From contig JALOPS010000018.1 of the NCBI GenBank assembly GCA_025453745.1, forward strand, positions 1 to 34,223: a stretch of DNA of 34,223 bases, read 5' to 3'. This DNA comes from Gemmatimonadaceae bacterium (lineage in GTDB: Bacteria; Gemmatimonadota; Gemmatimonadetes; Gemmatimonadales; Gemmatimonadaceae). Below are positions 1-6,925 of this stretch, one piece after another. The first letter of the stretch is position 1; the number at the start of each line of letters is the position of its first letter. The position numbers and the translations under genes were made by a program. Below the pieces are notes generated by a model. The model was not told the DNA's origin. It saw nothing but the letters and a program-made list of their open reading frames with translations, and ran no database searches.

Positions 1-1
1 G

Positions 2-289
2 ATCTTCATCGGCGTCTTCGCGGGGATTCGCATCGCCTTCATCTGGCTCGCCACCGAAGTGTTCATCGGGATGATTCCCGACGGCGAGGAGTGCCCGATC
101 TGCGGCGACCAGACGCTCCCAGTCCAGCGCGATGGCTGGTGGCGCATCCTGGGGCCACGCTTCCGCCGCTCGTACTGTCTGGGCTGTCAGTGGGAAGGTG
201 TGTTGCGGCGCCGTCAGGCGCCGCCTGTCACGCCGCCGCCATCGCGTACAGTCGAACCCACGCCGGCCAGTTCCCCGGCACCTCGATGA
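2..289 (+). CDS. Partial membrane-anchored zinc-ribbon protein (5' end outside window)
   Basis: The frame is open from base 2 to the TGA at 287-289, so only the C-terminal part (about 95 residues) is visible. It begins with a hydrophobic stretch of about 20 residues (IFIGVFAGIRIAFIWLATEV) that looks like a membrane segment. A Cys pair in CPICGD and a second pair in CLGCQW follow, spaced like a small zinc ribbon. The tail is rich in Pro, Ser and Thr. No enzyme family is recognised. The last 62 bases overlap the convergent ORF that ends at 228. A GTG at 59 is an internal alternative start, but the upstream open frame and membrane segment argue that the gene begins outside the window. Confidence 0.6.
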   Translation: MFIGVFAGIRIAFIWLATEVFIGMIPDGEECPICGDQTLPVQRDGWWRILGPRFRRSYCLGCQWEGVLRRRQAPPVTPPPSRTVEPTPASSPAPR

Positions 290-515
290 AGTCATCGTAG
301 TACGCGAGCCCCGCGCGCTCGAGCAGTTCGATCGCCTGCGCGGAGGTGTCTTCACCCACCAGCGGGCCGACAGCGATGAGGGTGCCTTCGACGCGGAACT
401 CGTCGGCCGTCAGTGACAGCGCCTCATCGAGCGCGGATCGGTCGAGCCCCGCGCGTTCGAACGCGTCGCGGCGAATCAGCATTGTTGGCGCGTCGGCGCC
501 CAGGGTCAGTGCCAT
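228..515 (-). CDS. Small hypothetical protein, 95 aa
   Basis: This reverse-strand ORF starts at ATG 515 and stops at TGA 230-228. I do not recognise the family. It has the GC-rich third positions typical of this genome and an ordinary acidic, soluble composition, unlike the Arg/Ala-rich shadow frames nearby. It begins [16 protein letters not shown] and ends in an aromatic [12 protein letters not shown] segment. The open frame continues upstream into mnmG antisense sequence, but the residues there are shadow-like, so I place the start at 515. There is no clear Shine-Dalgarno sequence. It lies between the zinc-ribbon gene, which it overlaps tail to tail by 62 bases, and the divergent mnmG. It has no predicted membrane segment or signal peptide. 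Confidence 0.6.
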   Translation of the reverse strand: MALTLGADAPTMLIRRDAFERAGLDRSALDEALSLTADEFRVEGTLIAVGPLVGEDTSAQAIELLERAGLAYYDDFIEVPGNWPAWVRLYAMAAA

Positions 516-596
516 GCACGGAGGCTGCACGGTGCGCGCCTCGCGCGCAACGGGCGCGCCGTCCCGCACCGCAGGCGTCGGCGCTACGTTGCAGCG

Positions 597-2573
597 ATGC
601 CTGCCCTGCACGTGAGCGACCGCGAGGCGGTCGACGTCTGCGTCGTCGGCGGTGGTCACGCTGGCGCCGAGGCCGCGGTCGCGGCGGCGCGGAGTGGCGC
701 CCGCGTGGTGCTGGTGACGTCGGCGCTCGAAACGATCGGGCAGCTCAGTTGCAATCCCGCCATGGGCGGCATCGCCAAGGGCACGGTGGTGCGCGAAGTC
801 GATGCGCTCGGTGGCATCACCGGACGCGCGACCGACCTCTCGTCGCTGCAGTTCCGGATGCTCAATCGCGGCAAGGGACCAGCCGTGTGGGCGCCGCGCG
901 CGCAGTGCGATCGCGGGCTTTATCGTCGTGCGGTCCGCCGCGCACTCGAGGAACACGCCTCGCTCGAGACGGTGCAGGGCACCGTGGCGCGACTGCTGAT
1001 GAGTCGTGACGATCGACGCGTGCTCGGTGTGGAGACGCTCGACGGACGGCGCATCCACGCCACATGCACGGTGATCACGACGGGGACGTTTCTCCGTGGC
1101 CGGCTGCACATCGGGACCGACACGCAGCTCGCCGGCGGTCGAGCCGGAGAAGGCGCCGCCACACATCTCGCCGAGCAGTTCGAGGCGATCGGCCTCGCGC
1201 CCAAGCGCTTCAAGACGGGCACGCCACCGCGCATCGACGGTCGCTCCGTGGACTTCACGCGGCTCGTGCAGCAGGACAGCGAGATCGAGGCGACGGACTT
1301 CAGTTGGTCGCACTTCTGGAGCACGCCCCGTCGCCGCGGCGACCGCACGCGACATCCGGAGCAGTTGCCCTGCTGGATCACCTGGCTCGAGTCCCCGGGT
1401 ATCGCCCGCATCGCGGAGTCGTTGCATCGCTCGGCGATGTACGGCGGCGCGATCGGTGCGCGCGGACCGCGCTACTGCCCGAGTGTCGAAGACAAGGTGG
1501 TACGCTTCCGCGAGGCATCACGTCATCAGCTCTTTCTCGAGCCGGAAGGACACGACACGCACGAGCTCTACGTCAACGGCTTGTCGACCTCGTTGCCGGC
1601 CGATGTGCAGCGCGACGTGTTGCACACGATTCCCGGTCTCGAGCGCGCGCGGATGACGCGCGCGGGATACGCAATCGAGTACGACTACTTCGATCCGACG
1701 GGACTCGATCACACGTTGCGGGTGCGTGCGCTCGAGGGATTGTGGTTTGCCGGGCAGATCAACGGTACCACGGGCTACGAGGAAGCGGCAGCACAGGGCG
1801 TGGTGGCGGGGCTCAACGCCGCGCGCGCGGCACGCGCACTCGACCCGGTGGTGTTCGATCGGGCGACGAGTTACATCGGCGTGCTCGTCGATGATCTGGT
1901 CGCCAAGGGCGTCGACGAGCCGTATCGGCTGTTCACGTCGCGCAGCGAGTTCCGGCTGACGGTCCGACAGGACAATGCGCTGCTGCGCTTGGGGGCGCTG
2001 GGGATCGCCTGCGACCTCTATCGCGACGCAGAGCGCGCGATCGTCGAGTCGGCGCCGCGCGACGTCGAAGCGATTCTCGAGCGCGCCCGTCGGACGACGG
2101 TGCAGGTGGACGAGGCGGCTCCGCTTCTGGCCGGCGCCGCAGTCGCTCAGCGCTCGGCGCTGCCGCACGCGATGCCGGTCGCGGAGGTGGCGAAGCGCGG
2201 GGGGGTGGGGCTCTGGGAGTTACTGGAGGCGGCCCGTGCCACGGACGGGCTCGCGGCGCAGTGGGGGTGGACGGCCGATCTCGAGCTCAAGTACGAGGGG
2301 TACTTCGTTCGTGAACGATCGCGCGCGGCGCGGCGGGCGGCACTTTCGGCGTTGCCGCTGGCCGACGCAGCCTACTCGGCGTCTGCGCTGTCTCGCGAAG
2401 CGCGCGATCGGCTTGCTGCGCGAAGGCCGCGGTCGGTGGGCGAGGCGGCGTCGCTGCCTGGGGTGACGGCAGCGGACGTGGATGTGCTCATTTTCGAGAG
2501 TCGGCGGGTACAGGGTGGCGAGGGTGCGTTCTCGCGCGGTTTGGGAGATTCGTGTGGGGTTGTGGACGGGTGA
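597..2573 (+). CDS. mnmG: tRNA uridine-5-carboxymethylaminomethyl modification enzyme MnmG (GidA)
   Basis: MnmG is the FAD- and folate-dependent partner of MnmE and makes the cmnm5/nm5 group on wobble uridine 34 of certain tRNAs in the cytosol. The 658 residues are slightly longer than the usual ~630. The N-terminal FAD-binding glycine motif is [12 protein letters not shown] (residues ~13-24), followed by family signatures [10 protein letters not shown] and [32 protein letters not shown] lies in the middle. The C-terminal helical domain has the YEGYFVRE segment and a helix-rich end ([20 protein letters not shown]). The ATG at 597 leaves only a few residues before the FAD motif, as in homologues. 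The usual neighbours mnmE and rsmG are not adjacent: mnmE is at 31227 and rsmG is not in the window. Confidence 0.97.
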   Translation: MPALHVSDREAVDVCVVGGGHAGAEAAVAAARSGARVVLVTSALETIGQLSCNPAMGGIAKGTVVREVDALGGITGRATDLSSLQFRMLNRGKGPAVWAPRAQCDRGLYRRAVRRALEEHASLETVQGTVARLLMSRDDRRVLGVETLDGRRIHATCTVITTGTFLRGRLHIGTDTQLAGGRAGEGAATHLAEQFEAIGLAPKRFKTGTPPRIDGRSVDFTRLVQQDSEIEATDFSWSHFWSTPRRRGDRTRHPEQLPCWITWLESPGIARIAESLHRSAMYGGAIGARGPRYCPSVEDKVVRFREASRHQLFLEPEGHDTHELYVNGLSTSLPADVQRDVLHTIPGLERARMTRAGYAIEYDYFDPTGLDHTLRVRALEGLWFAGQINGTTGYEEAAAQGVVAGLNAARAARALDPVVFDRATSYIGVLVDDLVAKGVDEPYRLFTSRSEFRLTVRQDNALLRLGALGIACDLYRDAERAIVESAPRDVEAILERARRTTVQVDEAAPLLAGAAVAQRSALPHAMPVAEVAKRGGVGLWELLEAARATDGLAAQWGWTADLELKYEGYFVRERSRAARRAALSALPLADAAYSASALSREARDRLAARRPRSVGEAASLPGVTAADVDVLIFESRRVQGGEGAFSRGLGDSCGVVDG

Positions 2574-2599
2574 TTGCGCGAGGCGCGTCTGTGTCACCG

Positions 2600-2725
2600 G
2601 CTTATTAGTGTGCGCATTATGCCTATAAGTATCTCACGATTTCGCGTTTGTGTCTTTGTTGTGATTTAGTACTGGGTTTATAGTGGCGCTTAGTGATATA
2701 TAGCACCACAATAGCATTTCCATAG
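2600..2725. other. AT-rich island between mnmG and the SIMPL gene
   Basis: This stretch is conspicuously AT-rich compared with the GC-rich genes on both sides and contains no plausible ORF. It holds an imperfect inverted repeat, GTGGCGCT (2685-2690 region) against AGCACCAC (2702-2709 region), with an 11-base loop. It also carries the 12-mer CCACAATAGCAT at 2706-2717, which recurs at 5892-5903 on the other side of the parAB block. A promoter for the SIMPL gene probably lies here. Other readings are a junction scar or a nucleoid-protein binding site. Confidence 0.5.
2656..2684 (+). promoter_or_regulatory. Putative sigma-70 type promoter of the SIMPL-domain gene
   Basis: The -35-like TTGTTG at 2656-2661 is separated by 17 bases from the -10-like TATAGT at 2679-2684 (five of six positions match TATAAT). 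Transcription would start near 2691 and leave a leader of about 120 bases before ATG 2810. The -35 is weak (three of six) and the area is AT-rich, so chance matches are possible. Confidence 0.35.
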
Positions 2726-2809
2726 CGACAGCTTGAGGATGTGCAACTCGCCGCTCAACTGACGTCTCCATCTCGGCGTCGAATCCTCGGCGCCTCCTTC
2801 ACGACTTCC

Positions 2810-3532
2810 ATGCGCCTCGCCCTCGTCGCACTCTCGGCCCTCGTCGCCGCACCGCTTCTCGCTCAGGCCCCCGCCATGTATCCGCCGCCACCGCTCGAGA
2901 TCACCATCTCCACGTCCGCCACCGCCAAGCTGGTGCCGGATCGGGCGCGCATCTCGATCGGTGTGCAGACCGACGCGCCGACCGCCGCCGCCGCGGGCGC
3001 GACCAATGCCAGGCGGACCACCGCGGTCCGCGAGGCGCTCATCAAGCTGGGCGTGGCCGCAACCGATATCGGCACCACCGGCTACTCCGTTACGCCCAAC
3101 CAGCGGTGGGACCCGAAGACGAACCAGGCCTCCGTCACAGGCTACCGGGTGGCCAATACGGTCATGGTCATCCTCAAGGACCTCGAACTCGCCGGCCGCG
3201 CCATCGATGCCGCCCTCGGCGCGGGCGCCAATGTGATCCAGGGCCTCGACTTCTACGCCTCCAACGATGACGCCCCCCGCCGAGAGGCGCTCGCGAAGGC
3301 CATGGCCAGCGCGCGGGCCGACGCGGCTGTCCTCGCCGATGCGGCGGGCGCCACCCTCAAGGGGCTCCTCTCGGCGAGCTACGGCGCTGAGCCGCCAATG
3401 CCAAAGCCAATGATGCAAGGCATGGTCATGGCCGCGAGAGCAGAAGCCATGCCCGACACGCCGGTGTCCGCCGGCGACCAGATGATCACCGTCTCGGTCT
3501 CCACGCGCTGGGAGATCGCTCGCAAGCCGTAG
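2810..3532 (+). CDS. Exported SIMPL-domain (DUF541) protein
   Basis: This 240-residue protein has a typical signal peptide (MRLALVALSALVAAPLLAQA), so it acts in the periplasm or outer envelope. The rest matches the SIMPL/DUF541 family: ITISTSATAKLVPDRARISIGVQT near the start, paired NARRTTAVREALIKLGV and DIGTTGYSVTP segments, YRVANTVMVILKDLELAGRAIDAAL in the middle, and a C-terminal ITVSVSTRWEI strand. The molecular role of the family is poorly defined. ATG 2810 is preferred over GTG 2741 because it puts the signal peptide at the N-terminus. Codons strongly favour C-ending forms, as in parA and parB but unlike mnmG. It is upstream of parAB, separated by the parS region, and is probably a separate transcription unit. 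Confidence 0.85.
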   Translation: MRLALVALSALVAAPLLAQAPAMYPPPPLEITISTSATAKLVPDRARISIGVQTDAPTAAAAGATNARRTTAVREALIKLGVAATDIGTTGYSVTPNQRWDPKTNQASVTGYRVANTVMVILKDLELAGRAIDAALGAGANVIQGLDFYASNDDAPRREALAKAMASARADAAVLADAAGATLKGLLSASYGAEPPMPKPMMQGMVMAARAEAMPDTPVSAGDQMITVSVSTRWEIARKP

Positions 3533-3626
3533 CTCTCCCCACCGCCCGCCCACGCCAACGCGGGCCAACCGACCCAACAGCACCCCACGCTGGTCCGCGA
3601 GCGACCTTCGCGTGCCACTCGGCCCC

Positions 3627-3642
3627 TGTTTCACGTGAAACA
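3627..3642. promoter_or_regulatory. parS site 1 (perfect 16-mer)
   Basis: TGTTTCACGTGAAACA is identical to the canonical chromosomal parS bound by ParB/Spo0J. It is flanked by CGGCCCC (3620-3626) and GGGGCCG (3644-3650), which can pair around it with one bulged base, and the right arm is followed by TTT. The same DNA could therefore act as a terminator hairpin for the SIMPL gene when transcribed. Confidence 0.95.
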
Positions 3643-3930
3643 CGGGGCCGTTTGCGTGTGCCTGGCCCCTGTTGCCAGCGGGCACCCCCACGCGCGCCTG
3701 TCCACTGCGCAGCGCCCATCTGCTCGCCCCGACCGCATGAGTCCGCAGCAACGCCCCTCAACGGGACCCAATAACCGACGCAACCGGCAACAACCAAGCC
3801 CCCCCACCGCCCTCGGCCGCCTACCGCCACCACTCGGTAGCGACCGCCACCCGCCCGCTGCCTGCATCAACGCCGTCCGGAGGGGGAATACAACGCCCAC
3901 CCCACCGGCGGCACAGCGCCCAACCCGTTC

Positions 3931-3977
3931 CACCGCATCACCCCATCGTCCCATCGCCCGATCACCGCATCACCCCA
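3931..3977 (+). repeat. 15-base direct repeat pair
   Basis: CACCGCATCACCCCA occurs at 3931-3945 and again at 3963-3977, a 32-base period. CCATCG/CCCGATC-like sequence lies between the copies. It sits just upstream of parS site 2. No function is known; it may be a slippage duplication or a protein-binding spacer. Confidence 0.6.
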
Positions 3978-3988
3978 CCGCGCCGAGC

Positions 3989-4004
3989 CGTTTCACGTGA
4001 AACA
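3989..4004. promoter_or_regulatory. parS site 2 (15 of 16 match)
   Basis: CGTTTCACGTGAAACA differs from the canonical parS only at the first base. It is flanked by GAGCCG and CGGCTC arms (3985-3990 and 4007-4012), so like site 1 it is nested in a GC-rich inverted repeat. It directly abuts the -35 position predicted from the TATATT at 4027-4032, so ParB bound here could affect parA transcription. Confidence 0.88.
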
Positions 4005-4026
4005 CCCGGCTCCGCCCGCCGCATCC

Positions 4027-4032
4027 TATATT
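4027..4032 (+). promoter_or_regulatory. Putative -10 element of the parAB operon
   Basis: TATATT is the only AT-rich -10-like hexamer between parS site 2 and the parA start at 4092. A 16-18 base spacer would put the -35 at about 4003-4010, where no good hexamer exists and where parS site 2 ends. Start of transcription would be near 4039. Confidence 0.4.
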
Positions 4033-4091
4033 CGCCCTCCCCGAGCCGCCCCGCTCGCTCCACCCGCTCAATACACCCGGACCGCTCCTCC

Positions 4092-4871
4092 GTGGGACGC
4101 ATCCTCGCAATCGCCAACCAAAAGGGCGGCGTCGGCAAGACCACCACGGCCATCAACCTGGCCGCCTCCCTGGCCGTCGCGGAGCAGCGCACGCTCCTCA
4201 TCGACGCAGACCCACAGGGCAACGCGACCTCAGGCGTCGGCATCCCTCGCGAAGACATCGGCAGCACCACATACGACGTCCTCATCAACGGCACGCCCCC
4301 AGAGCTCGCCATCCACCGCAAGCTCCACTTCGACCACCTGGACGTCCTGCCAGCCACCCCGGACCTGGCAGGCGCAGAAGTCGAACTCGTCGACCTCCCG
4401 AGCAGAGAAGCAACCCTCCGCGCCGCTATCGCCGGTGTGCGCGATCGCTACGACATCATCCTCATCGACTGCCCGCCCTCCCTCGGCCTCATCACCCTCA
4501 ACTGCCTGGTCGCTGCCGACGCAGTCCTCATCCCCCTCCAGTGCGAGTACTACGCACTCGAAGGACTCTCACAGCTCCTCGCAACGATCCGCCTCGTCCA
4601 GAACGGCCCGAACCCCACACTCGGCGTCGATGGCGTCCTCCTCACCATGTACGACGCCAGACTCAACCTCTCCAGACAAGTCGCCACCGACGCCCGCGAC
4701 CACTTCGGCGACACCGTCTTCCGCACAGTCATCCCCCGCAACATCCGACTGGCAGAAGCGCCCTCGTTCGCCAAACCCATCGCAGTGTACGACGCCGCAT
4801 CCCAGGGCGCCCAAGCCTACATGGCCGTCGCCCGGGAACTCATCGACCGCTACCGCGCCGCCGCCGGTTGA
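4092..4871 (+). CDS. parA: Chromosome-partitioning ATPase ParA (Soj)
   Basis: ParA is the deviant Walker-type ATPase that binds DNA non-specifically and, with ParB-parS complexes, moves newly copied origins apart. The 259 residues are standard for chromosomal ParA without an N-terminal HTH. The deviant Walker A motif KGGVGKT is at residues 11-17, LLIDADPQGNATSG follows as the second nucleotide-binding motif, and YDIILIDCPPSLG is Walker B. The start is GTG 4092, three residues before the first beta strand; no Shine-Dalgarno sequence is visible. parB follows five bases after the stop, so the two form an operon. Third codon positions are mostly C, unlike mnmG. Confidence 0.96.
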   Translation: MGRILAIANQKGGVGKTTTAINLAASLAVAEQRTLLIDADPQGNATSGVGIPREDIGSTTYDVLINGTPPELAIHRKLHFDHLDVLPATPDLAGAEVELVDLPSREATLRAAIAGVRDRYDIILIDCPPSLGLITLNCLVAADAVLIPLQCEYYALEGLSQLLATIRLVQNGPNPTLGVDGVLLTMYDARLNLSRQVATDARDHFGDTVFRTVIPRNIRLAEAPSFAKPIAVYDAASQGAQAYMAVARELIDRYRAAAG

Positions 4872-4876
4872 CCCCA

Positions 4877-5848
4877 ATGGCCACTCCTCCACCCGCCGAC
4901 TCCCCGCGCCGACTCGGTCGAGGGCTCGATGCCCTCCTCGGCGCCCGCGACAGCCTCAAGCCCGCAGCGCCCGCACCTGCAGGCGCACAAGCGGCACCCC
5001 CAGAGTCTCCCTACGCACCGACCCCACCGGCTGGGCACCAGGGAGCCACGCCGATTCCGCTGTCCGCGATCCGCCCCAACCCGCTCCAACCGCGCAAAGA
5101 GTTCCGCGAGCAAGACCTCGTAGACCTCACCGCCTCGCTCAAGACCTCCGGATTGCTGCAACCGGTCTCGGTTCGCCCAGCACGAGACGGTTCGGGCTAC
5201 GAGCTCATCGCCGGGGAACGCCGGTTCCGCGCCGCCACCGCACTGGGCTGGACCACGATCCCCGCCCTCGTTCGCGACGTGGACGACCAGACCCTCCTCA
5301 CCCTCGCCCTCGTCGAAAACCTCCAGCGCAGCGACCTCAACCCGCTCGACGAAGCCGAAGGCTACGAACGACTCGCCAAGGACTACGCCCTCTCGCAGCA
5401 ACAGGTCGCCGACCTGGTCGGCAAAGACCGCTCCACCGTCGCAAACGCCCTTCGGCTGCTCGGACTCCCCGAGTCGGTGAAGCAGCTCGTCCGCTCCGGA
5501 TCCCTCTCCGCCGGTCACGGACGCGCACTGCTCACCGCCGGCGTCCCCTCGCGCATCACCACACTCGCCACCGACGCCGTCACACTCGGCTGGTCGGTCC
5601 GAGATACCGAACGCCACGCCCGAACCACCAAGACGGCCGCCACCAACACACCCTCGCCCACAGCGCCGTCTGCGTCCAATAGCACCGCGACCACCCGACG
5701 CATCGAACAGCTCCTCACACAAAAGCTCCAAACCGCAGCATCCCTCCATCTCACCGGGAAGGATCGAGGCGAGCTACGCATTGCATTCCATAGCGCCGAC
5801 GACCTGCAACGACTGCTGGATCGCATCGGCGTGGATGTCGACGAATAG
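4877..5848 (+). CDS. parB: Chromosome-partitioning protein ParB (Spo0J)
   Basis: ParB is a CTP-dependent clamp that loads at parS, spreads along DNA and stimulates ParA. The 323 residues start at ATG 4877 with RRLGRGLDALLG near the N-terminus, the segment known to contact ParA. A Pro/Ala-rich linker follows. The CTPase core begins with IPLSAIRPNPLQPRKEF, and the CTP-binding box reads LIAGERRFRAA. The central HTH region has LSQQQVADLVGKDRSTVANALRLLGLP. A variable Thr/Ala-rich linker leads to a C-terminal dimerisation segment (RIEQLLTQKLQT to RIGVDVDE). Its two target sites lie just upstream of parA. Codon use is C-rich as in parA. Confidence 0.96.
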   Translation: MATPPPADSPRRLGRGLDALLGARDSLKPAAPAPAGAQAAPPESPYAPTPPAGHQGATPIPLSAIRPNPLQPRKEFREQDLVDLTASLKTSGLLQPVSVRPARDGSGYELIAGERRFRAATALGWTTIPALVRDVDDQTLLTLALVENLQRSDLNPLDEAEGYERLAKDYALSQQQVADLVGKDRSTVANALRLLGLPESVKQLVRSGSLSAGHGRALLTAGVPSRITTLATDAVTLGWSVRDTERHARTTKTAATNTPSPTAPSASNSTATTRRIEQLLTQKLQTAASLHLTGKDRGELRIAFHSADDLQRLLDRIGVDVDE

Positions 5849-5856
5849 TCCATTTC

Positions 5857-5874
5857 GCGCCATAATGGCGCCAT
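5857..5874. promoter_or_regulatory. Overlapping palindromes and -10-like element before the nucleoside uptake operon
   Basis: GCGCCATAATGGCGC (5857-5871) is a perfect 7+1+7 palindrome, and ATGGCGCCAT (5865-5874) is a second, overlapping palindrome. The first contains CATAAT (5861-5866), a five-of-six match to a -10 hexamer, 21 bases before the ATG at 5887. A repressor bound here would cover the promoter. No clear -35 is visible, and the regulator is unknown. Confidence 0.45.
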
Positions 5875-5886
5875 AGATACGTGTTT

Positions 5887-6918
5887 ATGAGCCACAATAG
5901 CATCACTCGGCGCTTCTCGGCCCTGTGCCTTGGGGTCCTCGCGGCGTGCTCGAGCAGTGCAGACCGCAACGATCCGGACGCAGCAGCCGCTCCGTTTCGC
6001 GTCGCGCTGCTGACGCCCGGACCGATCTCCGATCAGTCGTGGAACGGCGGCGCGTACGCCGGGCTCCAGCGCATTCGCGACTCGCTGGGTGCGCAGATCT
6101 CGCACATCCAGACCAAGACCCCCGCCGAGTTCGAGGAGAACTTTCGGCAATACGCCGCGCAGGGCTATGCGCTCGTCATCGGGCACGGCTTCGAGTATCA
6201 GGATGCTGCCAAGCGCGTCGCGCCCAGCTTCCCCAAGACGGTGTTCGTCTGCACGTCCGGCAGAGCGACGGCGCCCAACCTCGGTGGCATCGCCTTCGCC
6301 TTCGAAGAAGCCGCGTACCAGGCGGGCATGGTGGCTGGCGCGTTGACCAAATCCGGCACGCTCGGCCTCATCGGTGGCACGCAGCTCCCGCCGGTGGTGG
6401 CGAGCTTTGCCGCGTTCGAAGAGGGCGCCAAACGCGAGCGCGCGAACGCACGCGTCCTCACCAGCTACATCGGCAACTGGGACGACGTGAGCGCGGCCAA
6501 GGAGCAAGCGCTTGCGCAGCTCACGCAGGGCGCAGACGTGTTGCTGCAAAACGCGGACGCGGCGGGGCTCGGCGTCTTTCAGGCGGTTCGCGAGCGCAAG
6601 GGTGCGGTGGTCTTTGGTTCGAATGCGAACCAGAACGGCGTCGCGCCCGACGTCATCATCGGCAGCGTGGTCATCGACGTGCCACATGCCCTGCTCACCG
6701 TCGCGCGCGACGTGAAGCAGGGCGGATTCGCCGGAAAGGTGTACGAACTCGGTATGCGCGATGATGTGGTTCGCCTCGAGTTCAACGACCAGTTGGCGGG
6801 GCGCATTCCACCCGCCGTCCGCTCGCGCGTCGATTCGGTCGGCGCGGCGATTCGCGCCGGCACCTTCCGTCCTGCGGCGAGCGATTCGCCAGTGCTTCCT
6901 GCATCGGCGCCGCGCTGA
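5887..6918 (+). CDS. BMP-family (PnrA/Med-like) substrate-binding lipoprotein
   Basis: This is the extracytoplasmic binding protein of a predicted nucleoside-type ABC importer. It has 343 residues, with a lipoprotein signal ending in the lipobox LAAC (Cys21), so it should be lipid-anchored. The mature part follows the BMP fold: RVALLTPGPISDQSWNGGAYAGL at the start, YALVIGHGFEYQDAAKRVAPSFP, FEEAAYQAGMVAGALTKSGTLGLIGG, then GADVLLQNADAAGLGVFQAV and FGSNANQNGVAPDVIIGS. BMP proteins mostly bind purine nucleosides; the substrate here is inferred from family and operon. ATG 5887 is preferred to GTG 5881. The gene opens a five-gene co-directional operon running to 11240. Confidence 0.92.
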   Translation: MSHNSITRRFSALCLGVLAACSSSADRNDPDAAAAPFRVALLTPGPISDQSWNGGAYAGLQRIRDSLGAQISHIQTKTPAEFEENFRQYAAQGYALVIGHGFEYQDAAKRVAPSFPKTVFVCTSGRATAPNLGGIAFAFEEAAYQAGMVAGALTKSGTLGLIGGTQLPPVVASFAAFEEGAKRERANARVLTSYIGNWDDVSAAKEQALAQLTQGADVLLQNADAAGLGVFQAVRERKGAVVFGSNANQNGVAPDVIIGSVVIDVPHALLTVARDVKQGGFAGKVYELGMRDDVVRLEFNDQLAGRIPPAVRSRVDSVGAAIRAGTFRPAASDSPVLPASAPR

Positions 6919-6925
6919 CGCGCGT

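Larger units (their letters stand above)
3533..4091 (+). other. C-rich centromere-like intergenic region upstream of parA
   Basis: These ~560 bases contain no convincing gene. Open frames on either strand give only low-complexity Pro/Arg/Ser- or Gly/Arg-rich translations. The plus strand is strongly C over G (row 3721-3780: 26 C against 14 G, counted by hand). The region holds two parS sites (3627-3642 and 3989-4004), each inside a GC-rich inverted repeat, a 15-base direct repeat, and the probable parA -10 element. It looks like the loading site for ParB next to its own genes. Confidence 0.7.

Noticed and set aside
516-1427. Upstream part of a long minus-strand ORF (228-1427)
   Set aside because: It is antisense to mnmG and its translation is Arg/His/Ala-rich with no motif. 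Only the 228-515 part looks coding.
3631-4000. Small ORFs on both strands in the parS region
   Set aside because: The translations are low-complexity and overlap the parS palindromes. The C-rich composition alone keeps the frames open.
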